From assembly GCA_029747585.1 (NCBI GenBank), contig JAPEVF010000020.1:124001-188000 (forward strand): DNA of 64,000 bases, given 5' to 3'. This DNA is from Pleurotus djamor (taxonomy: Eukaryota > Basidiomycota > Agaricomycetes > Agaricales > Pleurotaceae). Shown here piece by piece: positions 11,894 through 23,911 of this stretch; the first letter of the stretch is position 1; each line of letters starts with the position of its first letter. Under the pieces are notes generated by a model. The model was not told the origin of the DNA, ran no database searches, and saw only the letters and a program-made list of their open reading frames with translations. The translations under genes and the position numbers were made by a program.

Positions 11894-12280
11894 GGTCGAA
11901 TCGCAGCGGCAGCGGTGAGGTCCTGTNAGAAGAAAAAGTGTTGACGGTGTCCCCGTTGGCTGTTGTGGGGACGGAGGGGAAGANAACGCAGGGGATCATC
12001 GAATCCTCGGTCCACATCTTGTATGGCAGNGGACCCTGTTGCTACATTCGAAGTACTAACGAATGTCCAAACCGGGTAAGGCTCCTTGAATTCAGGCAAA
12101 ATGATTCCGTTGCCAGCGACCCTGCATGGATACGCCTCTTCAACGTTGCTTGGATGCCTTGAACANGGTAAGCAGCATCTGAANACCACNCCAGAGCAGG
12201 GAAGAACCAAAGACAGAGTATAAAAAAGCTACANNNNNGACGCAGAATATGAAAAAGCTTGGAATNTANGCCTNTACTTT
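11894..12280. other. Upstream region of the P450 gene
   Basis: About 390 bp with scattered N bases between the P450 start and the tRNA. It presumably carries the P450 promoter. Minus-strand open frames here have no domain content. Confidence 0.4.
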
Positions 12281-12375
12281 AGCCCACCGCGAGGGTCGAA
12301 CTCGCAGCCTTCAGATCGCCATGCCANGTCGACTAGGTAAGAGTCTGACGCTCTATCCGATTGAGCTAGGCGGGC
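12281..12375 (-). tRNA. tRNA-Lys(CUU) with a 21-nt intron
   Basis: A cloverleaf can be drawn on the minus strand. Acceptor GCCCGCC (12375-12369) pairs with GGTGGGC (12288-12282, one G-U). The D-arm is GCTC/GAGC. The anticodon stem is TCAGA/TCTGA with anticodon CTT at 12341-12339. The T-arm is GCGAG-TTCGACC-CTCGC. A 21-nt intron (12337-12317) sits one base after the anticodon, the canonical position for eukaryotic tRNA introns. Internal A and B boxes would recruit TFIIIC. Two oddities: the discriminator base reads U (12281) and one intron base is N, in a stretch of poor sequence quality. The divergent neighbour is RPS29. Confidence 0.85.
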
Positions 12376-12638
12376 GATNTNNANNGANGGTTCCACATNG
12401 CTNNGACCCGTGNTGCNCACCTTCCATTTTGAAATTGTCGGAANTTCAANTNCCTCTGATCAACTGTACAGTTGTTTATGTAAGCCACCCCACCAAGAAT
12501 TCAATCCAAGTGTAGTCTCGTCGTCGTCATCAACAGCGAAGGCCGTATTCAAGCCACCAGTACGCCCAATCCCCTNNNANTNCCNATGNTNCCTTCTNAC
12601 GCGTNCCNCNNAGNCNCACAAAACTTTAAATCCTCAAA

Positions 12639-12927
12639 ATGACACACGACGCCGTTTGGTTCTCTCGTCCCCGTAAATTTGGCAAGGGTGCCCGTCAATG
12701 GTGTGTTTCCTCNCCACCTNGCTATCGTCCCAAGNNTCATCANNNTATCATGCGCTCTTAGCCGCCTCTGTGCCCATCAAGCTGGTCTCATCCGCAAATA
12801 CGGNCTTGACCTCTGCCGTCAATGCTTCCGCGAGAAGTCTGCTGCTATCGGCTTTGAGAAGGTTCGNCTCACTTCACTCGTTCTCAACCTCTTCTGGCAT
12901 GGCTGACTTGNCGCGTAGAACCGATAA
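12639..12927 (+). CDS. RPS29: 40S ribosomal protein S29 (uS14)
   Basis: Three exons (12639-12700, 12762-12861, 12919-12927) code for exactly 56 residues, the usual S29 length. Landmarks are the start MTHDAVWFSRPRKFGKGARQ, then the zinc-binding pairs C-x2-C formed as QCRLCAHQAGLIRKYG and LCRQCFREKSAAIGFEK. The last exon is only nine bases and supplies Asn-Arg-stop. The two CxxC pairs hold the structural zinc, and the protein sits in the head of the 40S subunit near the mRNA path. The first intron interrupts the first zinc-site Cys codon. N bases within the first intron do not affect the reading. Confidence 0.93.
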
Positions 12928-14031
12928 ATCNCCCGCGTTGGAGTTTCTANACATCTGGTTATCTCGCTTTACATCACATTGTCNGTTTGATAAACTACGC
13001 AGAAGATCTATGGTTTNCCTCCTGTGATATGCCATACTGAAATATGCATTCAAAACCGTCCAACCTTGTCCGATACACCCCCGCAAGNNTCNAGNCTNCA
13101 NCNTGNTCGATCATCNNTTNCNCNTNCNCACCCNNCTTGATNGATGNTTCGAACGTTCACTCGCGAGATTATCCNAGTGCATAAAAGTGAAATCCATTTC
13201 AAACTACGAATCTAAGTGTGTAGCCAAAAATCAATCAAAAGAAAGCGACTTTATACAAGGTAGTTGATNGAAACTTGACAAATAACTACAAAATATGNGG
13301 GTGCGCTGCGGTAATATGATGATCGGAAGAGGATGAGAGGTAGTGTAGGGAGGAGGAATGCTATTAGACAGACCAAGGGCAAGACGACACCATGACTGCA
13401 AGATAGTTCTGTATGGAGGGGCAAGAGGAGGGACGGGATGGGAGGAATATCGGAGAGGGTAGAGGATAAGTAATGACGGGGAAGCTATATGTGGATTTAT
13501 AAACTGTATATGTTGTGCTTTTGTGGATTGGCGAGGCGATAACCTGTACAAATGGGCAAGAAGATTTTATATATATATCACAAACAAGTTTTTTGGAATG
13601 AATAAAAACACAAATGAAGCATACTGGAAAGCGAGGAGAGAGGAGAGAAGCCATGTCCGCACGGGAATGAAGAACAGAGGCAAGACGGGGGAGGACGAAA
13701 GGGTTATAAAAGTGTCTTAGGTAGATGAGGTGATCGAGTTAATGCTTGCGGAAAATACAATGCATGCGTGTGGGGTATGATAGGGATGAACGTAGCGTTC
13801 GGATACAATTGAGGGGAATCCGAACAACAGAGAGAGGAATGAGAGCAATAAAACGATGATAGGCGTAGGGTCGAGAAACCAGGTGGATGGGGGATGCTCC
13901 CAAATGAGTGAGGGAGAACAAAAAAGCCAAGATGCCGGGGAATAAGATAGGGTTCGACGAGGGGAGAATACAACGCGAGGCCTCATCGACGACGAAGGAC
14001 GAAGCGTCTTCATTCAAGCAGGATATCGAGT
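12928..14031. other. Intergenic between convergent RPS29 and PUF genes
   Basis: About 1.1 kb. The 3' end of the RPS29 transcript and the long, A/G-rich plus-strand (C/T-rich on the minus strand) 3' UTR of the PUF gene are expected here. Several overlapping frames of 60-106 codons arise from the low-complexity pyrimidine-rich strand and show no domains. Confidence 0.5.
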
Positions 14032-17000
14032 TCACATGCCGTAACCGAAGGAGGTCCTCTGGTATGGATCAGCGATGGGTCCAGCGAGGGCGACACCAGC
14101 GAACGGGCTTACGCCAGCGAACGAGTTAGAGAAGCCGCCGCCCAGGTGGGCTGCNGGCATACCAGTGACNTGGGGCGATCCACCTTGCAAGACGTATCCG
14201 TCGATGCCCTGAGCCTGGAGCGTGTGCAGCTGAGGTGTGAGGTGGACAGGACTGTACGAAGCCGCGCCGTTCTGTGGCATCTGGTACAAGCCATTTTGGG
14301 TCGCGTAGAGCTCCGCGGAGGGATGCATAGCCTGAGGCATGGGGCGCGCAGCGCCGTGACCGCCAATACCTGGAGTTTCGACCATGGTGAGAGAATGTTG
14401 GCTATAAGGACCGTCCAGTTGCTCACGTTGCAGTTTGTTCTGTATACGCTTGCCGTAAGGAGTGTTGCGAATCAAGGGAAGGACGGGACGGATGCCCTCA
14501 ACGAGTAATGCGCGTTGGGCAGGTTCGGCGTAATCAAGCGCAGTCTGTCAAAACGATGAGTAAGATACACGGCNACGGGGAACACGGCACAAACCTGGAC
14601 ACAGTAATTTCCGTACGAGTCCCGAAGGAGTTTCTCGAGGCGAGATCGGTTCAAAAACTCTTCGATCAACATCTTACGCGTGTTGTGTTCTGCGACACGG
14701 ACACACTTCTCGATGACGTTCGAGCTGAACTTCTGCACCGAGAGAGCGCACACGTTTCCGGCAAACTGGCGAATAACGGCGTCACTGAAGCGGCTGTCAT
14801 TCAGATCCAGAATGTATTGGACGACCTGAGGACGCAATTCAGCCACAAACTCCCGACAATATACATAAGAACTCACGTAGTTGCCGTACGGGTCTTGCAC
14901 AAGGGTCAAGGCGTTGTAGGTAATCTCGTTGACGAGTTGAACACGTTGACCCTCGGAAGCGTGATCGATGCATCGTTGGAGGACGCAGCAACCATGACGA
15001 TGAGTGGCGACTTCGACGCAATTTTGTGCAACAGCATTGTAGATAAACTAGACGGAAGTAAGAAGGCACAATCAGCATCGACCGAGCAGGGAGGGGCCGA
15101 GAAATCGCGCGGTGNTTGACAAGCGACACATAAAACGCGNAGCCACAGGGCGCNTCGACAGGGTAAANCCNANNNACAAACTCACCTGATTATCCTCAGG
15201 AGCGAGCTTGTTCAAGCACTTCTGGATGACATGATTGCCATTCAGATCCTTGATAAGCACAACGACATGTAGACTGAGAGCGACGATGATAGAGTGGATC
15301 TGAGCATTGTATCGGTGATCAGTCTGCCCAGTTCCGTAAGTGTGATAGGTGGAAGTTAACTACGACGTCACCCACCTGACGTTTGGTTGAGAGGAAGTCA
15401 ATCATCTTTTGGACAGCGCGCGTGCCGTGCATGTTGAGCGAGATGTTGACCAAATCCTGGGCGACAGATTCACAGATCAAGTTCCTCTGCTCATCGGTGG
15501 AGTACTCCAGAAGCTTTTGGCACAAATAATTGCCGAAGGGATCTAGGTGAACGAAAAACAGGTTCAATTAAATTCAGGAAGGGGAAAATAGGAAAAGCCG
15601 CAGCACAAATCACGTACCCGTCATAAGTTCAGCGAAATGGCTGAAGGTCTCACGGAAAATGAGATCTCGGTGCTCAGGAACTCCCTCCTCCAACTTCTTC
15701 TGCAGGAATCGACAACCATGCTGATCTTTGCACATTGTCGCGATTTCCCCTTGCAAATCTTCCAAGCGAGTGCCGGCAAATCTGTTGACTAAATGAAAGA
15801 AAATTTGAGAAAAAGAAGACGGAGTAAGTGAAGAGCTAAACTTACACTCTCTGTCGACATCTCCCCGTTTGTGCTTAGGTCCGTGTAACCCACTCATTTT
15901 GCTGTCCGCACCTGGAGGTCCAGCTCGGCCGGGAGCACCCAAACCATAACGTGATCCGTTGTGATGGTACAATGCGGTCGAGCCACTCTTCGCACTGCTC
16001 ACAGGCGCGCCGTTAGCAACCCGTCCATACGTTCCATTGTTGAGCCCATAAAGCGAATCGGCCCCGTACTATCGCGCAAAACGTCAGGGAAATTGCATGT
16101 TAGAAGGAAGCTCATGATACGCACCGCAAGAGACTCCTCGAGAGATGAACCGTTAGGGCTGTAGCTCAAGTTGCTCCCATCAAATTGACCAGATAGACGA
16201 GACAGGGAAGCTTGCAAGTCGCTTGAACTTATGGGGCTATGTTCGCCGAACGAAGAACTATGGGAAGTAATCCTTGCACTCAATACACCAGTATCGGGGG
16301 TGCGTGGGGTTCCCGGCGTCTTGAGAATATGAGGAACAGCGCCGGGTAAGCCAAGGGGAGTAGCAGGGACAGAGCGCGTCGAAGCAAGACTGTCGAGGAG
16401 TGACGGAGGCGACCCGCGACGAGACAGTGGCAGGAGCGACGACTGTGAATGCTGTTGAATGAGAGGGGTGGCAGACGCCGAAACAACTCCATGAAGTTTC
16501 ATCTCATGCAAAGATGGAGGCACGTTCGGGCTTGTGACATTCCTTCTTTCGTTGCGAGACGCAAGACCTTCCGGCGCACGGGGGTTACTTGGGAATGGGG
16601 GCCACTCAGATGATTTCTCACGTGGCTCGGCAGAACGCGAGGAAAATGATTGTGGCGAGGTCGACTGCGAAATGTGAGCCAAATCCAGAGCCGCCGAAGA
16701 CGTCTGATGAGATGCAGAGGCTCAGTGAAAGTGTAATGAATGGGTTCCATACCAAACTTACCTTCTGAGAGAACGAACCCGCAAACCTGTCCTCATCGGA
16801 TGTGGGGAGGTGTCTCATCGCATCTACCGAAGAAGGATTAGCTTGTAAAAAAGAATCCAGGGTTCGAGGGTGGCGCAACGTACTCTGCATTTCCTGATCG
16901 AGTTGCTCATCAAGCATCATACCAGCATTGTAAGTAGTGGCATAGCGAGCACCCTCGTCGTCCATGAAGCGCGTAGCCCCTTTGGAGAGAATGGAAGCCG

Positions 17001-17729
17001 AGAGGGATCCGGGAACAGGAGAAGCCCTGTTAGACCGATCTCCNGCCAAGGCAAGGCCCTGCAACTGGCTAGCCAATTCTTCGTCATGGCTACTAGCTGA
17101 AGTACGACGACTAGCAGGCATGCTTTTAGCACCGGCATTGCGAGAGAATCCATTGGTGGTGGTAGCCAAATCCGGAGACAGATTGACAGTAGGCGCATAG
17201 GTGACCGACTTGCGCTTGTCCGAAACGGCAGTTCCAACAGCTTGAGAGAGCACATCGGCGTCCAAAGGGTACCTGGAGGAGCGTAGGCCATGAGAAAAGT
17301 CGCCGTTGAGTACCGCGTTGACGCGAGGGGGAGTCGTAGGCGCAGAGACAGCNATATGCTGCAGGCCATTGCCGTTGAGAGAAGCATCGTAGGGAATGTT
17401 GAGGAGTTCCTGGGCCTGCTGGGCTTCCAATGCTCGCATTTGATCCTCGAAGATCTTGCGCTGTAAAAGGCGCTGTCGTTCGTGCTCGAGACGTTTGAGC
17501 TCTACCCGCTGGAAAAGAGCACGAGTGTCAGCCACCAAAACCGGAACGAAATGGAATACGGAAGTGGAAAACGAGGGAAATGTGGGGTCCTAGAACTTTT
17601 TGAAAAGAAACGAAGACTCACCGAGTCTGCCAAATCCAAAAACGCTGGGGGACTCTGCTTCCTGTCGTTGGAAGCCAAATGATTATCAGAGGACGCGATG
17701 CCATTTTCGTAAGACGCGGCGCCGTTCAT
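14032..17729 (-). CDS. Pumilio/PUF RNA-binding protein, Puf4/Mpt5-like
   Basis: A large multi-exon gene starting MNGAASYENG at 17729. The N-terminal half is disordered and Ser/Pro-rich, with a helical stretch (VELKRLEHERQRLLQRKIFEDQ) and TPRTP-type phosphosites. The C-terminal half carries eight PUF repeats. Their RNA-facing motifs read in order GCRFLQ, GNYLCQ, GTRAVQ, GNHVIQ, GCCVLQ, GNYVVQ, SSNVIE, GNYCVQ. Under the known PUF code (repeat 8 contacts the 5' base) this favours a UGUA-starting element in mRNA 3' UTRs. The TRQ in repeat 3 and C-C-Q in repeat 5 (HRHGCCVLQRC) match the Puf4/Mpt5 branch rather than Puf3. A Gly/Ala/Gln-rich tail follows the last repeat and ends SFGYGM. Expected role: mRNA decay and translation control in the cytoplasm. 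Confidence 0.9.
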
Positions 17730-19361
17730 TCTGAGTGATTATATATCCGAAAGGTGCGGTGGGCTTTCCGAACAAGGAGGGACAGAAGAGCGAATGAGTA
17801 GAGTAACGCTGGAAACAAGGATACTGTAGAACGGGTAAGGTCGTCGTCGTGGAAAACGATGAGCAGAGCAGCGCACTGACCAAGTTTTGAGCCCGTCTAT
17901 TAAGTACAAGTGGCAGGTATAGGCTTAGCAGGAAAGGGGACGGATAAGAGCAGAGCAAGGGAGGGGATGGAGCAGGACAGACCCTTTTATAGCTTCAGAT
18001 TGGAGAATTGCTGAAGAGTTGGTGAAGGAGAGGTTGGAGACCAAGGTCGTAGTAATTATATGGGGGACGGTCACTTGAGTGTGTGCGTAGCTCTGGCCTT
18101 CTGGTCCCTGACTGCAAAAGACTCTCACGCGCAAAGCCCATTATTTTTTTTACAACTCCGTCCACCCTTGAACGCATCAACACCCCTTCACAGTCGTCAC
18201 TTACATATTATCAGTCCAAGAACTCCCTTGCTTCGTGCTTCGTCCATTGCCATTCAGGCCTCTCTACTACCAAGATCTACACTTTATGTATCTCANNGCA
18301 NGAACAGTCATGTAAAAATAGTCACAAAATGCCACAAATGCCGTATACNCTNAAGCTACGAAATAAGTGCGTCCGACAAGCTTACATACCCTCCACAACT
18401 TAGGCGAAGAAGAATGTGTCGCCAATATGTATGTCGTTTACCCTGCACAAACAATTTTTTGCTTCCACTTTTGCTGTGGTAACCTTGCGTTCCTGGTACC
18501 GACGATCGTCTCGTCTATATCGAGTTTAGACCATCACACAGTTTGACAACGGAACTTTCTCTACAGACCTCCATCAGAGGGCCCGCCTCACAACTTGTTC
18601 GTAGCAGCGTCGGTAGCGCCTAGTCTAAGCATATTAGTGGAAATGTGGAACANATAATCGAACCACTAGCGGCCGCCATTCTTCTGGTCTTTTTATAAAT
18701 TCTGCGTTGCGTTGTCCCCCAGATCTCTCAACACGAATTCTCACCTTTATTGATGCGATATAGAACTCGGAGCCTTTGCGCCATGCAGCGCCAATCGAAT
18801 GTTACATATCATTTTGGGAAGTACCTCCAGCATCAGCGAGTGATCTCAGGTGATCTCCTAGGTGGTAGAAAGGACAAGTCAGGTCAAAGTACAAAGTGTT
18901 TTGACACAGGAGTTTCGAAACCGTCCACCCCGAGCACAGCCAGTTTCTTCGTGTTTAACGTTTACTTGGTGTCGACATCTTTTAGCGTTTGATTTGTACC
19001 ATCGTATGCTTGCGTTCCTGCGTCGCCCGTCGCAAGGCAGATAATTGATCCCATCGGTCACCAAGAACTCATCCCATCAACTATACTTGGGGTGTGATCT
19101 TCCCAGCATACCCAGTCGCACCCATGTGTGTTTGTACGGAGACATCAGCTACCAATGGGGGTCGCACCCAAAGACGAAGTAAAACCCTTCNGAATACACA
19201 TGGNATCATTAGAAATCGCACAGAAATGATCCANCCTCTACGGCCGTCAGATGGCTAAAAANCGAACGAGCAATCCACAGTNAATAATATAGTACTCTAC
19301 GCAAAGCAAGGTTGTAGTTAAAANGAGATGATGGGCCGGGTGCGAAGAAAACGTCCGAAGG
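17730..19361. other. Intergenic, PUF upstream region
   Basis: About 1.6 kb with scattered N bases. The part next to 17730 is the PUF promoter and 5' leader. The rest lies downstream of the UVRAG-like gene. Several 60-140 codon frames exist but none has a domain, signal peptide or coherent splicing. Confidence 0.45.
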
Positions 19362-22300
19362 TCAACGCTGAAAGGAGATGGTTGTGTGGCCTAAAGAGGC
19401 CCTCGGATTTACTGGACAGGCTGTGGAGGTTGGGGCGTCGGGGGCGCATCCAGTTGGCACCAAAGCATCGGCTTTCTCATTGGGCCCAGGTTGTGTACTT
19501 CGGCCATGATCAACGCCACTAAGTCCAAGTCCAATGGGAACCCCGCGAAGGGTCTTTCGATCCTCTTCGTCCATCTGTTCTTCATGATCGACATCACCAT
19601 CGGAGGTACGAGCCTGATCGATATCACCACTAGGATCAACAGACGGCCCACCAGCCACACCATTCTCTCCAACGTGGCTGGAAGAAGACGAAGACGACGA
19701 CTCGCGATCAAAAACTTCTTTCGCCGTCGGTTTGCTCAGGGTTGTGGATGGTAAGCGGGACCTGAGGAAGCTGGAAAAGGGGGCAAGGCTCAGGTACGAA
19801 GGCCGAGCCTTTTTCTCTGCATCTGTGGGCAGCGAAGAAGTTGTCGGTGTACTGGCCCCACTGGCTGGAGGTGTGGTGTTGTCTGCAGGGAGNTCGGTAT
19901 GTTTGTTGGCCTTCGGCGTCGTACCGCCGTTACTTGCGGTTGCATCAACGTCAGGAAGTTGTGGAGACTCAGGCCGCGGCGACTCTAAACTGGATATAGA
20001 CATGACGGATGATGGCGGCCGATGCATCGTTCTGCAATATGCATAAACAAACATGCACCGAAAAAANTTAAACGAAAACTTGGCATACCGAACTAGCGGC
20101 TCTTCACAAGACGTCAGTGTCAACAACAGGTTCTTGAGATTCGGTAGGGTGTGCCTCATATCGACGGGTCGTAGTTCACGGTCAACCATAAGCTATGCAC
20201 AGCCTTGAGAATCGANNATTTCTNGGAGGAANGNCGACGAGCNTACCATTTCNATGTTCTTGTTGAGCAGAAANACACCATATTCGAAGCGNTACGTATC
20301 GACGCCTCGCGAAAATAGNGGGAACCTAACNATTGGATGAAGGGNTTAGCACGACAGAACCAATANNCGTCTCACTGTCAGGGTACTTACATTCTTGGTC
20401 CAACCATAGTTGATATGCCGTCTCGAATNAGACTGCGACTACCAATGCATGTTACTGGATACACGAGTCCTTTCCCAAGATAAGCNGCCAGTAGATGGAC
20501 AACTTGGGCCGAGTACCCCAGAGAGGTTGCCACNACGTCCTCNTTGATGTCTTTGAAATTCGGGAGGGACAGTGGAGGGGCGGGGTCGGTGTTGGTNAAT
20601 GGAATGGGGAGAGGAACATCGAGGATCGTGTAGAGCAAATCCGGCGGAGACAACAGCTCGATCGGGAATATTGAAGCAAGAGTCGAAATGAGAGAAGTCC
20701 GAAGAGGCTGGAGCTGCGCACGGAGCGACACGAGTCTATGTCTACACAGGTAGTTGAGTTTCCGAAGTTCAAACTGAATATGAGAACGAGGGTGAAATGT
20801 ATTGCTTACTCCTCTTCAGTAACCTCCATGGCCTTGTCGCTATATGCGATGATATCGTCCTTGAGTTGTTCCCTGGCCAAAGCCAAATTATTACGGCGTT
20901 CGTCTAGTGCCTGCCTCCGAGCCAAAATCCTCTGCCGTACTATCGGGAGACCAAACCGATGTCAATGTCAANGGNAAACGCAATCAGCAAAAAATACCCT
21001 AAATTTCGTGAAGAGAAAATTAGGGGGACCTACGTTCTTTTGACTTCGCTTCGAGTTGGCTAGAATCCTGTCTAAGACCATCGACCCACGCTGTCCGTTC
21101 CGACACTTCTCGTGTCTTTTTCAGTTATTAAGCCAAACGACCAATCACGAGAATTGACAAGGAAAAATGAACAGCAAACAGGGGGGTAGAGAAATGGACA
21201 ACGAACGACACTAACGGGCTAAATAAATGAATCACGAAGAGATCGACTTACCAGTTTGGTCAAGGCCTCTGTCGACTCCACGGACTTGTCAATATTAGCA
21301 ATGATTTCATCCAGCGAGGTTTTGGTGTCAACGAGAGTGGATTGCAAGGAAACTAATCTAAGTACCCAAGCCTTCAGAAATACGGAACGAACGAAGCGAC
21401 AATTAAATAGGACACACTTGAAGATATCCTGCCAACTGGCTGTCTTTGCGGGTTCGTCCAAATCATCTTCCACTCTGCCGGTACCTTTTCGATGGCGTCT
21501 CCGAGAATGCGTTACGGAATCGTGCGCAGAAAGGGGGGATGNTAGCTCGCCATCATGGAATTCTGGGGCTTGTATTTGATCCAACTTCTTAGCTTCGGTT
21601 TCAGGGTCGGAATTATATGTGAGAGATGGGGAGGAGGAACGATCGCGTTTGGAAGATGGGGGTGGAATGTAGAAGTATCCACCAGGAGGCGAAAGGTAAA
21701 AAACGAGGGTNTTTGGGGGAAGTANATGGGNGTTTTCGGCGGACTAAGAGTGTGNATGTGGATCNGTTAACTTTAGTGAGACGCTATGGTGATGTGACGT
21801 ACTTCGGTGGGAAGGGGGGCCAAGTCGNTAAGATCNANATCCCATTGTANCAAGACCTTCCAATCAGTCTCTGAATCTACGGGATCCCGTTGCTTTTCCT
21901 TCCCTTTNCCTCTAACGCTNATGCTGGAATTTGNNAACAGTNATGTATTGAATTTCGCCCAAACTTGGATATTGANTCTATCGGAGCTCATGTCCGTCCA
22001 ATCTGCCATTCTGTCCAGGTAGAATACTGGNGTGGTGGANGGTCGGTGNATATCCGAAAGAAAATTGGGAACGGTTGGNACGGNTGGNACGGATGGAGTT
22101 GAAGCAGAGGGNGTCCGCGTTATTGTAGACGATGATCTATGATGNGCTGAGTCCGTNGCTCTCCCATTGGTCTGGCGTAGCGTAGGCGAAAAGGAAGGTT
22201 TCCTGGGGGAGATGGTGACACTTTTATTGNNGTTNGCACNGGGGANTNCATGAACCGCGTCTTTCTTATTGAGTATCCCATTCGGAGGTTTGCTTTGCTT

Positions 22301-23059
22301 GGACAAGGACCGGGGCCTNTCTTTCATGGGAGGGGAAGAGAGCGGAGTAGAAGGCCGAGAACTTGAAGCAACAGGCGTGGGCTCTGGTTGTCTATGAGAC
22401 GGAGGTACGGTTATTGCGAGGAAAGTTTCGACCAGCCTCGACGAGATGACCTTCTCCAAGCCCAACTGTGAATGGTCCGGGAGCATAGCAGAGAGTGGAC
22501 CAGATCTCGAGACGGGNACGACAGCCGTCGAAGGTGGAGCGCCTGGGAGGGTTATGGAGATAGATGAAGCTGACATGGTAGACGTCGTTCTTGGTCGACG
22601 AGGCCGGATAGTCGGTGCAGATCCAGAGGAACTCTTGTTATGTCTTGANGGCGAGTCCAANTCCAATGAAGCNACNGGGGATCCAACTCCAAACGACTTG
22701 GCCTTCCGTCCNCGCGCTTCATTTGGAGACCCATNATGCGATTGGGGCTCCCCCGTATCAGATTTCAGNGTNTTGACAGAGTTCAGNGAGTTAAGAGATA
22801 TCTTCCTNCTCCTCCTCCGNGAAAGNACGGCGTCNGAATCGTCCGCAAGTTGNCCGTGTGAGTTGAACTGAGAAAGTTCAGCAGGAAGNGTAAGNGCCGA
22901 CGCAGCGANGTCGCGAGTAGGAAAGGGAGATAAATTGCGGATTTGGATGGAGGTTATATGCCGTATGCGAGGCTACAAAGAACATATATGAGCGCCACGC
23001 GAACTTGAGGAAAGTTCCAGGTGCTTAACTTGCAANNTTGTGGTCANGTCGTCCGACAT
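19362..23059 (-). CDS. UVRAG/Vps38/Atg14-type subunit of the Vps34 PI3-kinase complex
   Basis: A multi-exon minus gene from MSDD (23059). The N-terminal part is a long Ser/Pro-rich disordered region. It is followed by a C2-like stretch with GYFYIPPPSSKRDR, a helical region LVSLQSTLVDTKTSLDEIIA and a coiled coil (RQALDERRNNLALAREQLKD). The conserved C-terminal core reads SLRAQLQPLRTSLISTLASI, then YPVTCIGSRS.IRDGIS and VDTYRFEYGVFLLNKNIEM, then LRPVDMRHTLPNLKNLL. This is the UV radiation resistance / Atg14 family core, which joins Vps34, Vps15 and Atg6 to make PI3P for endosomal sorting or autophagy. The C-terminal tail of about 230 residues is disordered. Whether it is Vps38 or Atg14 cannot be settled here; the long layout favours UVRAG/Vps38. 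N bases affect parts of the N-terminal half. Confidence 0.82.
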
Positions 23060-23252
23060 CGTTGCTACCGTCGAGCTAAGCAAGCCCCGGGTCGTATATC
23101 GGGCGAACTTAGGTAGCAAGCCCTCAGTTCGGCTCTGTGTTCGCTGTGGGATGAAGTGGATGGCGGTCAAGAGTTGTGCTGGATATCCAAAGTGGCTGTG
23201 TACAACCAAGAACAACGGGCGCTTGTCTCCATTTGTTATCGTCCTTCGAGCC
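23060..23252. promoter_or_regulatory. Short bidirectional promoter, UVRAG-like / UPF0390 genes
   Basis: Only 193 bp separate the two divergent start codons (23059 minus, 23253 plus), so both promoters must overlap. No TATA box is seen, in keeping with housekeeping expression. Confidence 0.55.
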
Positions 23253-23604
23253 ATGGTCCAAGGAAAAACAAAAGGTCTTCAATCGAAGGCATCTTCATCA
23301 AGACATGCCGCAAAGGCCGCTGCCAACACGAAAAAGGGGAAGAAGTACATTCCTCCAAAGAAACCGACTCTTATCAAGCAGGCCGCTATGCACAAAGTTC
23401 GTCGCCTTTTGCAAGCTTCATGCAATGCACCGTCAATCTTGATCGAGGACCTGCAGAATCTCAGTGCTAAGATCAATAAATCCATAGAACAGCAGATGGT
23501 GTCTGCAGCGTCTGCTGGGAAATTGACTATCATGAAAAATGCGACTTCAGAACCGTATGCATTTTTGTCGTGTATATTTTTACCCATACTGACGCAGGCC
23601 ATAG
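23253..23604 (+). CDS. Small basic UPF0390 (DUF2462) family protein
   Basis: Three exons (23253-23396, 23457-23554, 23598-23604) code for 82 residues. The start MVQGKTKGLQSKASSSRHAA is the family signature. It is followed by AKAAANTKKGKKYIPPKKPTL, then after the first intron LSAKINKSIEQQMVSAASAG and KLTIMK. The last exon is seven bases and ends in Pro-Pro-stop. The protein is very basic and probably nuclear or nucleolar. The family is known in animals as leydig-cell-tumour 10 kDa homologue, with no firm function. Length and charge are normal for the family. Confidence 0.88.
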
Positions 23605-23911
23605 TCCGTCTTCCAGCAAGACGAAGTCATGATACCTCTCCATCTTGTAGTAACNTTGGTCCGAGGTTGTTATTTCGACGCATCTGGTCCATTCGGTTGG
23701 TGGACTTTATGTGCGTCATATCAAGTTCACCGAGGTCAGAGGTTGTAAGAAGGCCAACGACGGTGCCGTTCGTAGACTCTATTCTATTCTTCCACTGAGC
23801 ATGACTCCATCATGTACCAAAATAATACAGCAGTCGCAGTGCCTGCGCATACGAATGCGACTGAAATTGCAACCTCAATAACGATATGAACTCGTCCTAA
23901 AGAAATGTGCT

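Noticed and set aside
12229..12420. Minus-strand frame LARLAQSDRASDSY
   Set aside because: It is the translation of the tRNA-Lys gene, a common false ORF.
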